A DNA stretch of 64,000 bases, from positions 62,001 to 126,000 of the forward strand of contig NZ_JAJDOO010000008.1 of assembly GCF_020595055.1 (NCBI RefSeq), in the 5' to 3' direction. The DNA is from Desulfosporosinus shakirovi (GTDB taxonomy: Bacteria > Bacillota > Desulfitobacteriia > Desulfitobacteriales > Desulfitobacteriaceae). The position numbers and the translations under genes were made by a program. Shown piece after piece: positions 19,603-29,050 of this stretch (within the stretch, counting starts at the first letter, position 1; the number at the start of each line of letters is the position of its first letter). The notes under the pieces are model-generated. The model was not told where the DNA came from. It ran no database searches and saw nothing but the letters and a program-made list of their open reading frames with translations.

Positions 19603-21075
19603 ATGGAAAACCGAACAATGCTCACAGATCTTTATCAATTAACTATGATGCAGGGTTATTTAGTTAATGGTTGTCAGAATAAAGAGGCAGTATTTGATGT
19701 TTACTTTCGCTCGTTGCCGTTTAAAGGGGGATATGCTTTGGCGGCAGGGCTTGAACAAGTCGTTGAATATATAGAGAACCTCACCTTTGGGGAAGAGGAT
19801 TTGAAGTATCTGAGAAGCCTAAACTTATTTAACGAGGAGTTTATTAGTGAGCTGAGTAACTTCCGCTTCACGGGGGACATTGATGCGATTCCAGAGGGGA
19901 CTCCAGTCTTTCCGTATGAGCCGCTATTGCGTGTTAAAGGGCGTATTTTTGAAACTCAGTTGTTGGAGACTACTATTCTTAACTTAGTTAATTTTGAAAC
20001 TCTCATTGCTACAAAAGCCTCCCGTGTGGTTACGGCTGCAGATGGAGGCCCAGTGATGGAGTTTGGCTTGCGGAGAGCCCAAGGCCCAGACGCAGGGGTC
20101 TTAGGCGCAAGGGCAGCTTTTATCGGTGGATGTCAATCCACCTCCAATGTCTTAGCAGGGATGCGTTATGGTATACCTGTGGCAGGAACCCAGGCTCACA
20201 GTTGGATTCAATGTTTTCCAACAGAACTGGAAGCATTTCGAGCCTATGCCCATACTTTTCCGGATCTATGTTTGTTGCTAGTAGATACATATAATGTCCT
20301 CAAATCTGGAGTACCTAACGCGATTAAAGTAGGGCTTGAGCTTGAGGCAGAAGGGCATCATTTCCTAGGTATTCGTCTGGACAGTGGAGATTTAACGTAT
20401 TTGTCTAAAGAAGCCCGTCGCATGCTTGATGAAGCAGGACTTAAGAATGCTATCATTGTTGCATCGAATGATTTAGATGAGGAAACTATCTTCGCCATTC
20501 GAGCCCAAGGGGCAGCAATTAATTCCTGGGGTGTTGGAACGAATCTCATTACAGCCAAGGATAACCCTTCTTTAGGCGGAGTCTACAAACTGGCCGCTGA
20601 AGGAGAACCGGGTAATTTCCATCCTCGTTTGAAGGTCTCGGAAAACATTACTAAGATCACTAATCCTGGAATTAAGAAAGTTGTGCGCTTTTACGATAGG
20701 GCAGGCAAAGCTATGGCAGATCTTATTGCCCTGGAAGATGAAGTCTTTGAGGAAGATAAACCGCTGACAATTTTCGATCCCATTCAGACGTGGAAAAGGA
20801 AGACATTAAAAAATTTCCGAACAAAAGAACTCTTGAAGCCTGTTTTTAGAGATGGAAAACGAGTGTATGATTTACCGAATCTCAAGGAAATTCAACTTTA
20901 TGCTCGAAAAGAATTAGACTCTTTCTGGGATGAAGTGAAACGATTGACGAATCCGCACCGCTATATTGTAGATCTGTCGACCAATCTCTTTGAGTTAAAA
21001 CACCAGTTACTTTTGACGATTCACAATGATATTAAAGAAACGAACAAGGAGTGGAGTAAGAATGTGGACAGATAA
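19603..21075 (+). CDS. pncB: Nicotinate phosphoribosyltransferase
   Basis: Converts nicotinate and PRPP to nicotinate mononucleotide for NAD salvage. The 490-residue protein shows the family opening LTDLYQLTMMQGY, the RRAQGPDAG region near residue 153 and the phosphate-binding RLDSGDL motif near 258. Start ATG is behind AAGAGAGG. It overlaps nadE by 14 nt, so both form an NAD-synthesis operon. Length fits the long bacterial/Firmicute form. Confidence 0.93.
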   Translation: MENRTMLTDLYQLTMMQGYLVNGCQNKEAVFDVYFRSLPFKGGYALAAGLEQVVEYIENLTFGEEDLKYLRSLNLFNEEFISELSNFRFTGDIDAIPEGTPVFPYEPLLRVKGRIFETQLLETTILNLVNFETLIATKASRVVTAADGGPVMEFGLRRAQGPDAGVLGARAAFIGGCQSTSNVLAGMRYGIPVAGTQAHSWIQCFPTELEAFRAYAHTFPDLCLLLVDTYNVLKSGVPNAIKVGLELEAEGHHFLGIRLDSGDLTYLSKEARRMLDEAGLKNAIIVASNDLDEETIFAIRAQGAAINSWGVGTNLITAKDNPSLGGVYKLAAEGEPGNFHPRLKVSENITKITNPGIKKVVRFYDRAGKAMADLIALEDEVFEEDKPLTIFDPIQTWKRKTLKNFRTKELLKPVFRDGKRVYDLPNLKEIQLYARKELDSFWDEVKRLTNPHRYIVDLSTNLFELKHQLLLTIHNDIKETNKEWSKNVDR

Positions 21076-21835
21076 TGAATTATCGGCACGAATTGATCAA
21101 ACAGTGGAATGGTTGCAAGAAAAAGTAACCGAAGCCAACGCTAAGGGAGTAGTGGTGGGAATCTCTGGGGGGGTAGACTCTGCTGTAGTTGCGGGGCTCT
21201 GTAGTCGAGCATTTCCGGAAAATTGCATTGGAGTAGTTATGCCCAGTCACTCTAATCCAGATGATACAGAAGATGCACTATGGATTGCAGAGGGCTTTGA
21301 AATAAGAACAATAGAGGTAAACCTGAGCGGTGCCCATACACAGGTCATGGGGCAGGTCAAGAAGGGCTTGGAAAGTATAAGCTGTAATTTAGTGGCTGAA
21401 AAGATGAGCCAAGGTAATTTGAAGGCTCGTTTGCGTATGTCAACACTGTATGCCGTGGCTAATGCCATGAACTATATGGTAGTAGGAACGGATAATGCCC
21501 CTGAAAGTTACACCGGATATTTTACAAAATATGGTGACGGTGGTGTCGATCTCTTACCGATCAGTTCACTTACAAAGACAGAAGTGCGCGCTTGGGCGAG
21601 GATGTTGGGATTGCCAATGAGAATCGCTACCCGTGTACCGACTGCGGGGTTGTGGCCGGGTCAGACAGATGAATCTGAACTAGGAATTACCTATGATCAG
21701 ATAGATCGCTATCTGCTGGGGGAAGAAGTCTCGCCTGAAGTTCAAGAACGTATTGAGTCTCTCCATCGTCAGAGTGAACATAAACGTAATATGCCGCCAA
21801 GCCTTGAGCTTCCGAAACTTGAGAGGTTAGATTAA
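21062..21835 (+). CDS. nadE: NH3-dependent NAD+ synthetase
   Basis: Amidates nicotinate adenine dinucleotide to NAD+. The 257-residue protein has the PP-loop GISGGVDSAV near residue 37 and the NAD-synthase regions VVGTDNAPESYTGYFTKYGDG near 140 and TAGLWPGQTDE near 195. No glutaminase (CN-hydrolase) domain is fused, so it should use free ammonia. ATG 21062 has AAGGAG upstream; the further-open frame to 21026 lies inside pncB. Confidence 0.93.
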   Translation: MWTDNELSARIDQTVEWLQEKVTEANAKGVVVGISGGVDSAVVAGLCSRAFPENCIGVVMPSHSNPDDTEDALWIAEGFEIRTIEVNLSGAHTQVMGQVKKGLESISCNLVAEKMSQGNLKARLRMSTLYAVANAMNYMVVGTDNAPESYTGYFTKYGDGGVDLLPISSLTKTEVRAWARMLGLPMRIATRVPTAGLWPGQTDESELGITYDQIDRYLLGEEVSPEVQERIESLHRQSEHKRNMPPSLELPKLERLD

Positions 21836-21836
21836 C

Positions 21837-22400
21837 GTGCGTATAGGAGTAGACATTGACGGAGTAATTTCCGATAGCTATCCAATTTGGTTACAGGAGT
21901 TAAATCGCCACTACGGTAAGAATATACCGTTTATCGATGATTATAATATGCATGTAGCTTTTGATGTAACAACTGAGGATATGAACGACTTTTTCGAGAC
22001 TAATATAGAACGTTTGCTTATGATGCCAGAACCTGTACCGGGCGCAAAAAAAGGGATAGAAACTCTTCTTCAGGAAGGACATGAAATAATTTATATCACA
22101 GCCCGAACCCCTGAACAAAAGGATCTCACAGTGCGCTGGTTTGCGTTAAGAGAAATCCATCATAAGCATGTGCTCTTCACAGGGTTTGGCAGTAAGGTGG
22201 ACTTCGTTAAAGAATGGGGAATCGAGGCCTTTATCGAAGATTACCAAGTAAATGCTAAATTAATAGCGGAATGCGGGGTGCCAGTGTTTCTATTAAATGC
22301 AAGTTATAATCAACAAGAGCTTCCTCCAGGTATTACCCGTTGCCATAGTTGGGAGGAAATAATTATGGGCATACAAGAACTCTGCCCGAAAAATTCCTAA
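21837..22400 (+). CDS. HAD-family 5'-nucleotidase-like phosphatase
   Basis: A 187-residue HAD-like protein with the nucleophile motif VDIDGVISD at the N-terminus, YITAR (motif II) near residue 82 and an acidic motif near 130 (FIEDY). This resembles the pyrimidine 5'(3')-deoxyribonucleotidase (NT5C) family of phage and Firmicutes. Start is GTG, one base after the nadE stop, so it is translationally linked to nadE; a role in nucleotide turnover is inferred. Substrate unknown. Confidence 0.75.
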   Translation: MRIGVDIDGVISDSYPIWLQELNRHYGKNIPFIDDYNMHVAFDVTTEDMNDFFETNIERLLMMPEPVPGAKKGIETLLQEGHEIIYITARTPEQKDLTVRWFALREIHHKHVLFTGFGSKVDFVKEWGIEAFIEDYQVNAKLIAECGVPVFLLNASYNQQELPPGITRCHSWEEIIMGIQELCPKNS

Positions 22401-22409
22401 CGTTTAAAG

Positions 22410-22448
22410 GGCCTTTCCTCACTTTATTTTAGAGTGTGTGAAAGGCCT
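22410..22448. terminator. Convergent terminator, nadE operon / murC
   Basis: GGCCTTTC (22410-22417) pairs with GAAAGGCC (22440-22447), extended by CACT/AGTG across a small internal mismatch. It lies between converging genes. Confidence 0.7.
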
Positions 22449-22468
22449 TGACTTTATTAAATCTAATA

Positions 22469-23821
22469 TTAACTAACGATTTCTAATCCAACTTTGTAGA
22501 TATCCCCAGCTCCTAAAGTAAGGACAAGATCCTCGGGCGCGAGAGTTTCATTAAGATAAAGCTTAATGTCATCCAACGTTCCGATGTAGCGGGCCTCAAT
22601 ACCTTGCTTTAAGATCATTTCGGCCAGATTTGGGGCAGAAACAGTGTAATGATCAAGTTCTCGGGCTGAGGCAAAGATATCTGCAATAACAACTTCGTCT
22701 GCTCCCTGAAAAGCTTGCGAAAACTCAAGCAAGAGTTTTTCCGTTCGACTAAAAGTATGAGGTTGGAAAATAGCACGGATGCGACGATCAGGGAAAGAAA
22801 GGCGAGCCCCCTCTAAAGTCGTGCGAATTTCTGTTGGGTGATGGGCATAGTCATCAACGATTAGGGCCCCATTGGTATTGCTGCCGACATGTTCAAAACG
22901 GCGTTTCGTCCCATTGAATTGGCGCAGACTAGATAAGATTTCTTTAATCGGTATGCCAATTTCATAGCATAGGGCAATTGTTGCCAAGGCATTTACAATG
23001 TTGTGTCTTCCCGCGACATGGAGATCCAGATTCCCCATATATTGGCCTTTTATAATGATTTTCATAGAGCTTTTCTCGTCTTTGAACAGGATTTCCGTTG
23101 CTCGTATATCTGCAGATTCAGACAAACCAAAAGTCGTGACAGGCGCATCTGATTTAAGGGATTTTCGGTTTGGATCTTCATCCCATACGTAGATATGACC
23201 GTGTTCAGGTACCTTTACAGCCAGTTCGGCAAATGCAGAGATGACATCCTCGAGATCCTTAAAGTAATCGGGATGATCAAATTCTATGTTCGTAATGATT
23301 AAATGTTCTGGAGAGTAATTAAGGAAATGGCGTCGATACTCACAGGATTCTGCTAAGAAAAATTCCCCTTTTCCAGTATGTGCATTTCCACCGATGCTGG
23401 GGACATCACTGCCGACAACAATCGTTGGATCGAATCCGGCTTTCAACATAACAAGGCCCATCATGGCTGTTGTTGTAGTTTTTCCATGCGTTCCGGTAAC
23501 ACAAATTCCGCGTTTTTTGGCAAGTAAATGCCCAAGATATTGTGGATAACTCAAGACGGGGATATTTAAATCCAAAGCCCGGGCGATTTCTGGATGCTGA
23601 TTGGTGTAAGCAGCAGAGGTGACCACCAAATCAGCGTTTTCTACGTTGGTCGGAGAAAAACCCAAAACAGGAATATTAGCACGTTTTAAGACACTATCTG
23701 TATAAAAACTTTCTTCTACATCTGACCCGGTAATAGTTGCCCCGTCAATCTGAGTGCTGATTTGAGCTAAGGCGCTCATCCCGGTCCCTTTTATACCAAC
23801 AAAATGAATATGTAATGCCAA
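22469..23821 (-). CDS. murC: UDP-N-acetylmuramate--L-alanine ligase
   Basis: Adds L-alanine to UDP-MurNAc in peptidoglycan precursor synthesis. The 450-residue Mur ligase has the N-terminal GIKGTGMSALAQ motif, the P-loop VTGTHGKTTTTA near residue 110, and DDYAHHPTEIR near 322. The start is TTG at 23821 behind AAAGGGACG; no in-frame ATG offers a better site. It lies outside a typical dcw cluster here, standing alone between NAD and hydrogenase genes. Confidence 0.95.
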   Translation of the reverse strand: MALHIHFVGIKGTGMSALAQISTQIDGATITGSDVEESFYTDSVLKRANIPVLGFSPTNVENADLVVTSAAYTNQHPEIARALDLNIPVLSYPQYLGHLLAKKRGICVTGTHGKTTTTAMMGLVMLKAGFDPTIVVGSDVPSIGGNAHTGKGEFFLAESCEYRRHFLNYSPEHLIITNIEFDHPDYFKDLEDVISAFAELAVKVPEHGHIYVWDEDPNRKSLKSDAPVTTFGLSESADIRATEILFKDEKSSMKIIIKGQYMGNLDLHVAGRHNIVNALATIALCYEIGIPIKEILSSLRQFNGTKRRFEHVGSNTNGALIVDDYAHHPTEIRTTLEGARLSFPDRRIRAIFQPHTFSRTEKLLLEFSQAFQGADEVVIADIFASARELDHYTVSAPNLAEMILKQGIEARYIGTLDDIKLYLNETLAPEDLVLTLGAGDIYKVGLEIVS

Positions 23822-23912
23822 GGCGAATCGTCCCTTTCATGTATAAAACTCTACCCCCCATTATACCCAAACTTTAAGCAAAAAGTATCATTTTATTTGA
23901 GGAAAATTTTTA

Positions 23913-24569
23913 CTAACGGTTGTTTGGCGGGGATTTTCGTTCATAACCAGTGACCATGGCTTGAAGACGGCTAATATCCTCAGTTAGACTTAGATAAATG
24001 TGGATAGGTATTGTCGCTAGAAAATAGATTGTGGTAATAAACTTAGTCCATCGGAGTACCTGAAAACCTCCTATTAGCCGCCAAACCCATATAAGGTGTT
24101 CTCCTTGCCAATAAGACACTAGTCCTAGAAAACTTGACAATAGAAACAATACGAACCATGAGAAATAGATCAATAGTTGTCCGCTATTATACTTTCTGGC
24201 TGGCGGCGGAGAAGAACGCAGGAAAAAACAATAGGACATAAGTTGGGGGAAATGCCTGAGATCCTGGATTTTAGGGATCAAAGAATCGTCCCGACGGATA
24301 AAAGAGTCCGCAATACGTATTGCTAGAAATCCCAATGAAAACCAGCCAAAAACTATATGGGCAGTCAAAACTTTACTGAAATTTAAGGCTAAAAAGCTCG
24401 CGGGTTTATGTAACTGGAGGCCAGATAAAATTACTATAGTTAGACTTGCGGTGAATCCCCAATGAAAAATTCTAACCCAAAGGGGCTGAGATTGGACAAT
24501 TGTTCCTTTTACGTTACTTTTCTTAAGCTGTTTCATAAGAGGTTTTCTTAGTTTGATATGGTGTTTCAT
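23913..24569 (-). CDS. Hydrogenase-linked cytochrome b (b561/HyaC type)
   Basis: A 218-residue integral membrane protein with four hydrophobic segments and histidines positioned as heme ligands (RIFHWGF near residue 36, LTAHIVFGW near 70, IPIHIYLS near 190). This is the di-heme cytochrome b subunit that anchors periplasmic [NiFe] uptake hydrogenases and passes electrons to quinone. It is the last gene of the small-large-cytochrome order, 97 nt after the large subunit. The N-terminal 30 residues are unusually basic. Confidence 0.8.
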   Translation of the reverse strand: MKHHIKLRKPLMKQLKKSNVKGTIVQSQPLWVRIFHWGFTASLTIVILSGLQLHKPASFLALNFSKVLTAHIVFGWFSLGFLAIRIADSFIRRDDSLIPKIQDLRHFPQLMSYCFFLRSSPPPARKYNSGQLLIYFSWFVLFLLSSFLGLVSYWQGEHLIWVWRLIGGFQVLRWTKFITTIYFLATIPIHIYLSLTEDISRLQAMVTGYERKSPPNNR

Positions 24570-24665
24570 ACTACTACCTTGCCCTTATAACATACATTTG
24601 TTTGAATGAGCGATTTCAATACCAAAAGAAAAACTTCGCGGTGGAGGAGACATTAGTCATTCGGT

Positions 24666-26069
24666 TCAGACTCGGATTTTCAAGGTGCGTATTTGTTCTC
24701 CGTCGATAATATGGACGCTACAAGAAAAGCAAGGGTCGAAGGCACGTATAACACGGCCTGCTTCCTTAAGATCTTCAGACCCAATTTTTAATCCGAGTAA
24801 CGATGATTCTCCGACACTGCGTGTTCCTGTTGCATCACGTGCACCAAAGTTAAGGGCAGAAGGCGTAACAATTTGATAATGTTTGACGCGTTTGTTTTTT
24901 ACAGACACCCAATGTCCTAAGGTACCTCGCATGACTTCATGAAGTCCGATTCCTACCCCAGAATCCTGCTCCATTTTAAGATTTAGGGTTTCTGCCCCAG
25001 GTTCGAGACGGTTAAGCCATTCTAGAGTGGCTTTAGCCAGCTTTTTGAGTTCAAGTGCACGCGCCCATATCCGACCCAGGGTTCCAGTGCCGATAATTTC
25101 TTCCTTATTGACAATGGCTCGGGCCAAGGGTCCCACTTCTACGGGTTGGCCGCGGTAACGAGGAGATTTAACCCAGGTGTATCCTTTAGCTTGGCTACGG
25201 TCGGGAACCGTATCCTCTTCCATAGGATGTAGAGGACCATGGGGTTTATACCATGCGTTTGTAACATCTTCTGTGACATGTTTTTCATTAAAGTTCTCCC
25301 GCTTGCCTTGAAGAATAACCCCTTGAGAGAAAAGTGTGCTTCCCTCTGGACTGGGAAAGCCGCCGACTGACAGATAGTTACCAACCCCTTGGCCAAGTAT
25401 AATGTACTCAGGGTAACGCTCCTTAATCAGAGTAATATCAGGAATCAGAACGTCGTCGATAAATCCGAGGATCTCCATCATATATCCCCGATAACGGCTT
25501 ACGTTATCGACATTAACTTCCATACTAGCACCACCGGGAACAATCCCATGACCATGAGGGGCCTTACCTCCAAAAACCGCAAAGGCTGAATGGGCAATTC
25601 GCGCTATTTCAAAGGATTTGAAATAGTGTTCTGTTAATGTAGTATTTTCTTTTGTGGATAATCTTAGGTCGAACTCTGAATGAGGAATAAATGGAGCAAT
25701 ATCTGGTCCACGGAAGTAATCAGGCAGGGTATACAGGTAGATGTGACGAAGATGGTTCTGGATTAAATCACTGACCAGAATAAGATTGCGTATTAACAAC
25801 CCATTGGTTGGAATGTGCATCCCTAGAGCCTGTTCCACAGCCAGTGCCGAGGTTATAGCGTGAGCTGAAGAACAAATACCACAGACGCGCTGGGTATAAT
25901 AAGGCATATCTAAAGCGGATCGACCAATGAGAATTTGTTCAAATCCTCGATAAAGTGTATCAGAGATATAGGCGTCTTTTATTTCTCCGTTTTCGAGCCA
26001 AGCTTCCAGTAACATGGGATTATGAATTCGGCTCATCGGAAAGATGGTTCTTTTATCCAGAATGGTCAC
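24666..26069 (-). CDS. [NiFe] hydrogenase large subunit
   Basis: Carries the NiFe(CN)2CO site of a group-1-type uptake hydrogenase. The 467-residue protein has the N-terminal ligand motif RGFE...RVCGIC near residues 41-64 and the C-terminal motif DPCFSCSVH followed by 14 more residues, a tail expected to be removed by a maturation endopeptidase. It is shorter than many group-1 subunits (usually over 520). Start is GTG just after the small-subunit stop, implying coupling. No maturation genes (hyp) are in the window. Confidence 0.92.
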   Translation of the reverse strand: MTILDKRTIFPMSRIHNPMLLEAWLENGEIKDAYISDTLYRGFEQILIGRSALDMPYYTQRVCGICSSAHAITSALAVEQALGMHIPTNGLLIRNLILVSDLIQNHLRHIYLYTLPDYFRGPDIAPFIPHSEFDLRLSTKENTTLTEHYFKSFEIARIAHSAFAVFGGKAPHGHGIVPGGASMEVNVDNVSRYRGYMMEILGFIDDVLIPDITLIKERYPEYIILGQGVGNYLSVGGFPSPEGSTLFSQGVILQGKRENFNEKHVTEDVTNAWYKPHGPLHPMEEDTVPDRSQAKGYTWVKSPRYRGQPVEVGPLARAIVNKEEIIGTGTLGRIWARALELKKLAKATLEWLNRLEPGAETLNLKMEQDSGVGIGLHEVMRGTLGHWVSVKNKRVKHYQIVTPSALNFGARDATGTRSVGESSLLGLKIGSEDLKEAGRVIRAFDPCFSCSVHIIDGEQIRTLKIRV

Positions 26070-26079
26070 TCCAATTTTT

Positions 26080-27198
26080 TCAAGATTTTTTGGGCCAATA
26101 CTGATGAAAGGTCTTAACCTTTTTAAGGGCAGGACGATGTTGAGCTTTGACAGAGGTCTTAAGTAAATTCTTTTGGATGCGCCCCTTAAAGAGAGATGTC
26201 GTGATATGACCGGTAATAGCTATAGAGGTTAATCCTAAAACTCCAAGACCGATGGCGTCAGTATTAACTTTTGTCCCTCCAGGGAAGGGAATGTCAGGTA
26301 AGTGAGCGGTAAAAGGTGACATCAAATCTGGATAACCAGGTTCTGTGCACCCAATACATGGCGTGTTACATCCAATCGGCCAATTGAACCGATCGTTCCA
26401 GCGCCGAATCGGGCAGTCCGCATAGGTAACTGGCCCTTTACATCCGACCCGAAAAAGGCATTCTTTCTGGCCTATTTCTGTGGCAAAGATTCCTTGGTCA
26501 TAATCCTTCCTGCGAGGGCAGCGATTATGTACGGTTTCACCGTAAAAAAGCTTTGGCCGTCCAAATTTTTCAAGCTCAGGTTCACCATATAAAGCCAAAT
26601 GGAGTAAGGTGCCCATGATCCAGTCTGGATGAGCAGGACAGCCAGAAACGTTAATGACTCTTCGTTCAGGAAGAATATTTTGTACACCCGTTGATTGGGT
26701 GGGATTTGGATAACCAGAAACCGGGCCGCCATAGGTAGCACAACTGCCGATGGCAACGACGTATTTTGCTTTGAGCCCTATGCGGCGAACAAGCTCGATA
26801 CCTGTAATTAGCTTTCCATTTTCATATGCAACATGGTTATAATGTCCGGCATCTCGTTGAATCATAGATCCCTGAACGATAAGAATATACTCGTTAGGCA
26901 TATTTTCATAGGTATCTTGAAGAATTCTGTAGGCGGCTTCACCTTGTACTTGATTCATAGTCCAATCATAGCGCCAATCGAGTATGTTAGTGAGAATATC
27001 AGAGAAAGTTGGTGTCCAGATATTATCAAGAGAGATACTGTCACCGGTACAAGTGCCAGTCTCAATCATGACCACAGGAAGTTTTTTTACCTCACCAGCT
27101 GCTACGGCTTCTGCTAGAGGAGGAGAGATAAGCTGATAAAAATTTCCTAATATAGCACCTTTGACTACTAATTTTAGAAAGTCACGTCGGCTTAACAT
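26080..27198 (-). CDS. [NiFe] hydrogenase small subunit, TAT-exported
   Basis: Holds the Fe-S relay. The 372-residue precursor starts with a twin-arginine signal (SRRDFLKLVVKG) and ends with a hydrophobic helix of about 20 residues (GLGVLGLTSIAITGHI region) that would pair with cytochrome b. Proximal-cluster cysteines appear in GSCATYGG and SGCPAHPDW, but the usual CxxC reads CTGD: one cysteine is aspartate. Distal/medial motifs (HNRCPRR, ECLFRVGC, GCNTPCIGC) are intact. The ATG at 27198 follows AAGGAGGA. A longer frame runs through tRNA-Thr and is an artefact. Confidence 0.92.
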   Translation of the reverse strand: MLSRRDFLKLVVKGAILGNFYQLISPPLAEAVAAGEVKKLPVVMIETGTCTGDSISLDNIWTPTFSDILTNILDWRYDWTMNQVQGEAAYRILQDTYENMPNEYILIVQGSMIQRDAGHYNHVAYENGKLITGIELVRRIGLKAKYVVAIGSCATYGGPVSGYPNPTQSTGVQNILPERRVINVSGCPAHPDWIMGTLLHLALYGEPELEKFGRPKLFYGETVHNRCPRRKDYDQGIFATEIGQKECLFRVGCKGPVTYADCPIRRWNDRFNWPIGCNTPCIGCTEPGYPDLMSPFTAHLPDIPFPGGTKVNTDAIGLGVLGLTSIAITGHITTSLFKGRIQKNLLKTSVKAQHRPALKKVKTFHQYWPKKS

Positions 27199-27326
27199 GT
27201 TTAATCCTCCTTGGAAGGGTATTATTTCCAAAAAGAGAAGATTAAACTCAATTTTTAGTAAATTAAAGTGAAAATAATATTGACGAAACGAGTAAAATAA
27301 AGTAAGATTACTATCGTCCGTAAAAT

Positions 27327-27401
27327 GCCGATGTGGCTCAGAGGTAGAGCAGCTCACTCGTAATGAGCAGGTCGTCGGTTCGATTCCGACCATCGGCTCC
27401 A
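27327..27401 (+). tRNA. tRNA-Thr (CGU), CCA encoded
   Basis: Cloverleaf with GCCGATG/CATCGGC acceptor arms, anticodon loop CTCGTAA giving CGU, T arm GGTTCGATTCC and encoded CCA. The integrase gene ends 62 nt beyond it, so its 3' end is the likely attachment site. Confidence 0.95.
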
Positions 27402-27414
27402 TAGGAAACTTAGA

Positions 27415-27440
27415 CCCCGCAAGCGATTGCGGGGTTTTTG
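27415..27440 (+). terminator. Terminator of tRNA-Thr
   Basis: CCCCGCAA (27415-27422), 4-nt loop, TTGCGGGG (27427-27434), then TTTTT. Confidence 0.9.
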
Positions 27441-27462
27441 GTTTTCTTGTTAAACTATTAAA

Positions 27463-28842
27463 TCACTCTATGACCAAATTTGGACCAAAAACCGTATTAT
27501 TCTCCGCAAAAGCATCTTTTACCTTCGCTGAAGCATAATCAGGTAATTCTGCTATAGCAGACGCTTTAATTTCTGGAAAGACATGGCTGTATATGTTAAG
27601 TGTCACAGAAACATCGGTATGACCTAAGAGAACACTGACGGTTTTAGCAGGTACTCCTTTTTCAAATAGCATCGTGGCATAGGTATGGCGAAGTCCATGC
27701 AAATTAATTGGACTGACGCCAGCTTTATCCCTGATATTGTAAAAGGAACGGGTAAAATTTCTCGGTTCACGGTAATTTCCGTTTTCGATACAGAAAACCA
27801 AATCCTTGTCAATGTAGGCATCATCCCAATCTTCCTTTGCTTTCTCTTGTTTTTCCTTAAGTTTTATCAGTTCATTAACTATGAATTGCGGTAGTGGTAT
27901 AACTCTTCGGCCTGCTCGCGTTTTGGGCGGACCTACAACTAATTCTGTCTTCTTGGGACCATTTGGAGTTTTCACTCTTTGAAAATTTTCGCGAATACGT
28001 ATCTCTCCGCGTTCTAAATCAACGTTTCGCCATTTCAATGCCAACGCCTCACCAACCCGCATTCCCGTGTAAAGCATTACTAAAAGAGTGAGAAAACTTG
28101 AACTTTTCCTTGCTCTGTCTAGAAATGCCACCCGCTCATCAGGGGAAAACGCACAATAATCATCTTCATCAACAACTTCACCAAATGCATTCTTCTTTTC
28201 CTCTTCTTTGGGTAGTTCCACTAGCTGTGCGACGTTTCTTGTAATTTTGGTCTTTTTTACTGCATCTTTCAGTGAGGAGTGGATAATGGAATGCATTTTT
28301 CTAATCGTCCCTATCGATAATGACGTCCGTTCTAGTGTTTTAGCTATTCCCTCTGTTTGTTTTTGCAATTTTGGTATACGACCATATTTCTTTTTTTCGA
28401 CATAAAACTTTTCCAAATCCTCTACACCAAGCTTCTGAATTTCGGTTTTCCCAACCTGTGAATCTTTTAAATGGGTTTCAATAAGACTTATATAGTCGCC
28501 GTATGTTTTAGGCTTAAGCTTATTTTTGTTATTTTTATCGTTAACCCACTTTTTCACCCAATCATAAAGCTTTATATAGCTGGGAACAACACCCGTTTGC
28601 TCAGCTTCAAATATCGCTTTCTTCAGCTTTTTCCTAGTTTTAGCCATAGCTTTTTTCCGAGATTCTTCATCATTGCAAGCCTTAGTTTTAAGATATACAT
28701 ATATGTTTTTACCATTGAACATTGCCCGTCCTTCTACTAAATTATCAGTTTTAAACCGAACGCTACCTTCACCATTAGACGTTTTGGGCCTCGTTTCATT
28801 ATCATTGGAATTACCGTGGCTTAATGTTTCATTTTTACTCAT
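27463..28842 (-). CDS. Tyrosine site-specific integrase
   Basis: A 459-residue phage/ICE-type recombinase. An N-terminal arm-binding region (to ~110) and a SAM-like core-binding domain (~110-230) precede the catalytic domain, with Arg in YTGMRVGEALALKWR, HGLRHTYATM and the LGHTDVSVTLNIYSHV box holding the nucleophile tyrosine. It reads toward the adjacent tRNA-Thr, the usual orientation for an element integrated in a tRNA 3' end. The ATG at 28842 has AGAGG upstream at a long spacing; starts at 28884 or 28899, overlapping xis, are possible. Confidence 0.9.
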   Translation of the reverse strand: MSKNETLSHGNSNDNETRPKTSNGEGSVRFKTDNLVEGRAMFNGKNIYVYLKTKACNDEESRKKAMAKTRKKLKKAIFEAEQTGVVPSYIKLYDWVKKWVNDKNNKNKLKPKTYGDYISLIETHLKDSQVGKTEIQKLGVEDLEKFYVEKKKYGRIPKLQKQTEGIAKTLERTSLSIGTIRKMHSIIHSSLKDAVKKTKITRNVAQLVELPKEEEKKNAFGEVVDEDDYCAFSPDERVAFLDRARKSSSFLTLLVMLYTGMRVGEALALKWRNVDLERGEIRIRENFQRVKTPNGPKKTELVVGPPKTRAGRRVIPLPQFIVNELIKLKEKQEKAKEDWDDAYIDKDLVFCIENGNYREPRNFTRSFYNIRDKAGVSPINLHGLRHTYATMLFEKGVPAKTVSVLLGHTDVSVTLNIYSHVFPEIKASAIAELPDYASAKVKDAFAENNTVFGPNLVIE

Positions 28843-28873
28843 AAAATCCAATATTTCCTCTCTTCTTGTATAT

Positions 28874-29050
28874 TTACACACCATTTTTAATGAATTCATC
28901 TAATCTTATACGAGACATGAGCATTCTATTCCCTAGTCGTAGCACGGGTAATTGCCCACTACGAGCTAACTGATAAGCTAATCCACGGCTAATGCCAAGT
29001 ATTTCGGCGACTTGTGGTATCGTTAATGTTAGAGTTTCTTTTGTAATCAT
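28874..29050 (-). CDS. Excisionase-like MerR-type DNA-binding protein
   Basis: A 58-residue protein with a winged-helix/excisionase fold: IPQVAEILGISRGLAYQLAR forms the helix-turn-helix, and RLGNRMLMSRIRLDEFIK the wing and final helix. It lies directly upstream of the integrase and reads the same way, as xis genes do. ATG behind AAAGGAGGA. It probably directs excision and regulates int. Confidence 0.8.
   Translation of the reverse strand: MITKETLTLTIPQVAEILGISRGLAYQLARSGQLPVLRLGNRMLMSRIRLDEFIKNGV

Noticed and set aside
27199-27402. In-frame N-terminal extension of the hydrogenase small subunit
   Set aside because: It is the antisense of tRNA-Thr; the TAT signal start at 27198 has a strong ribosome site.
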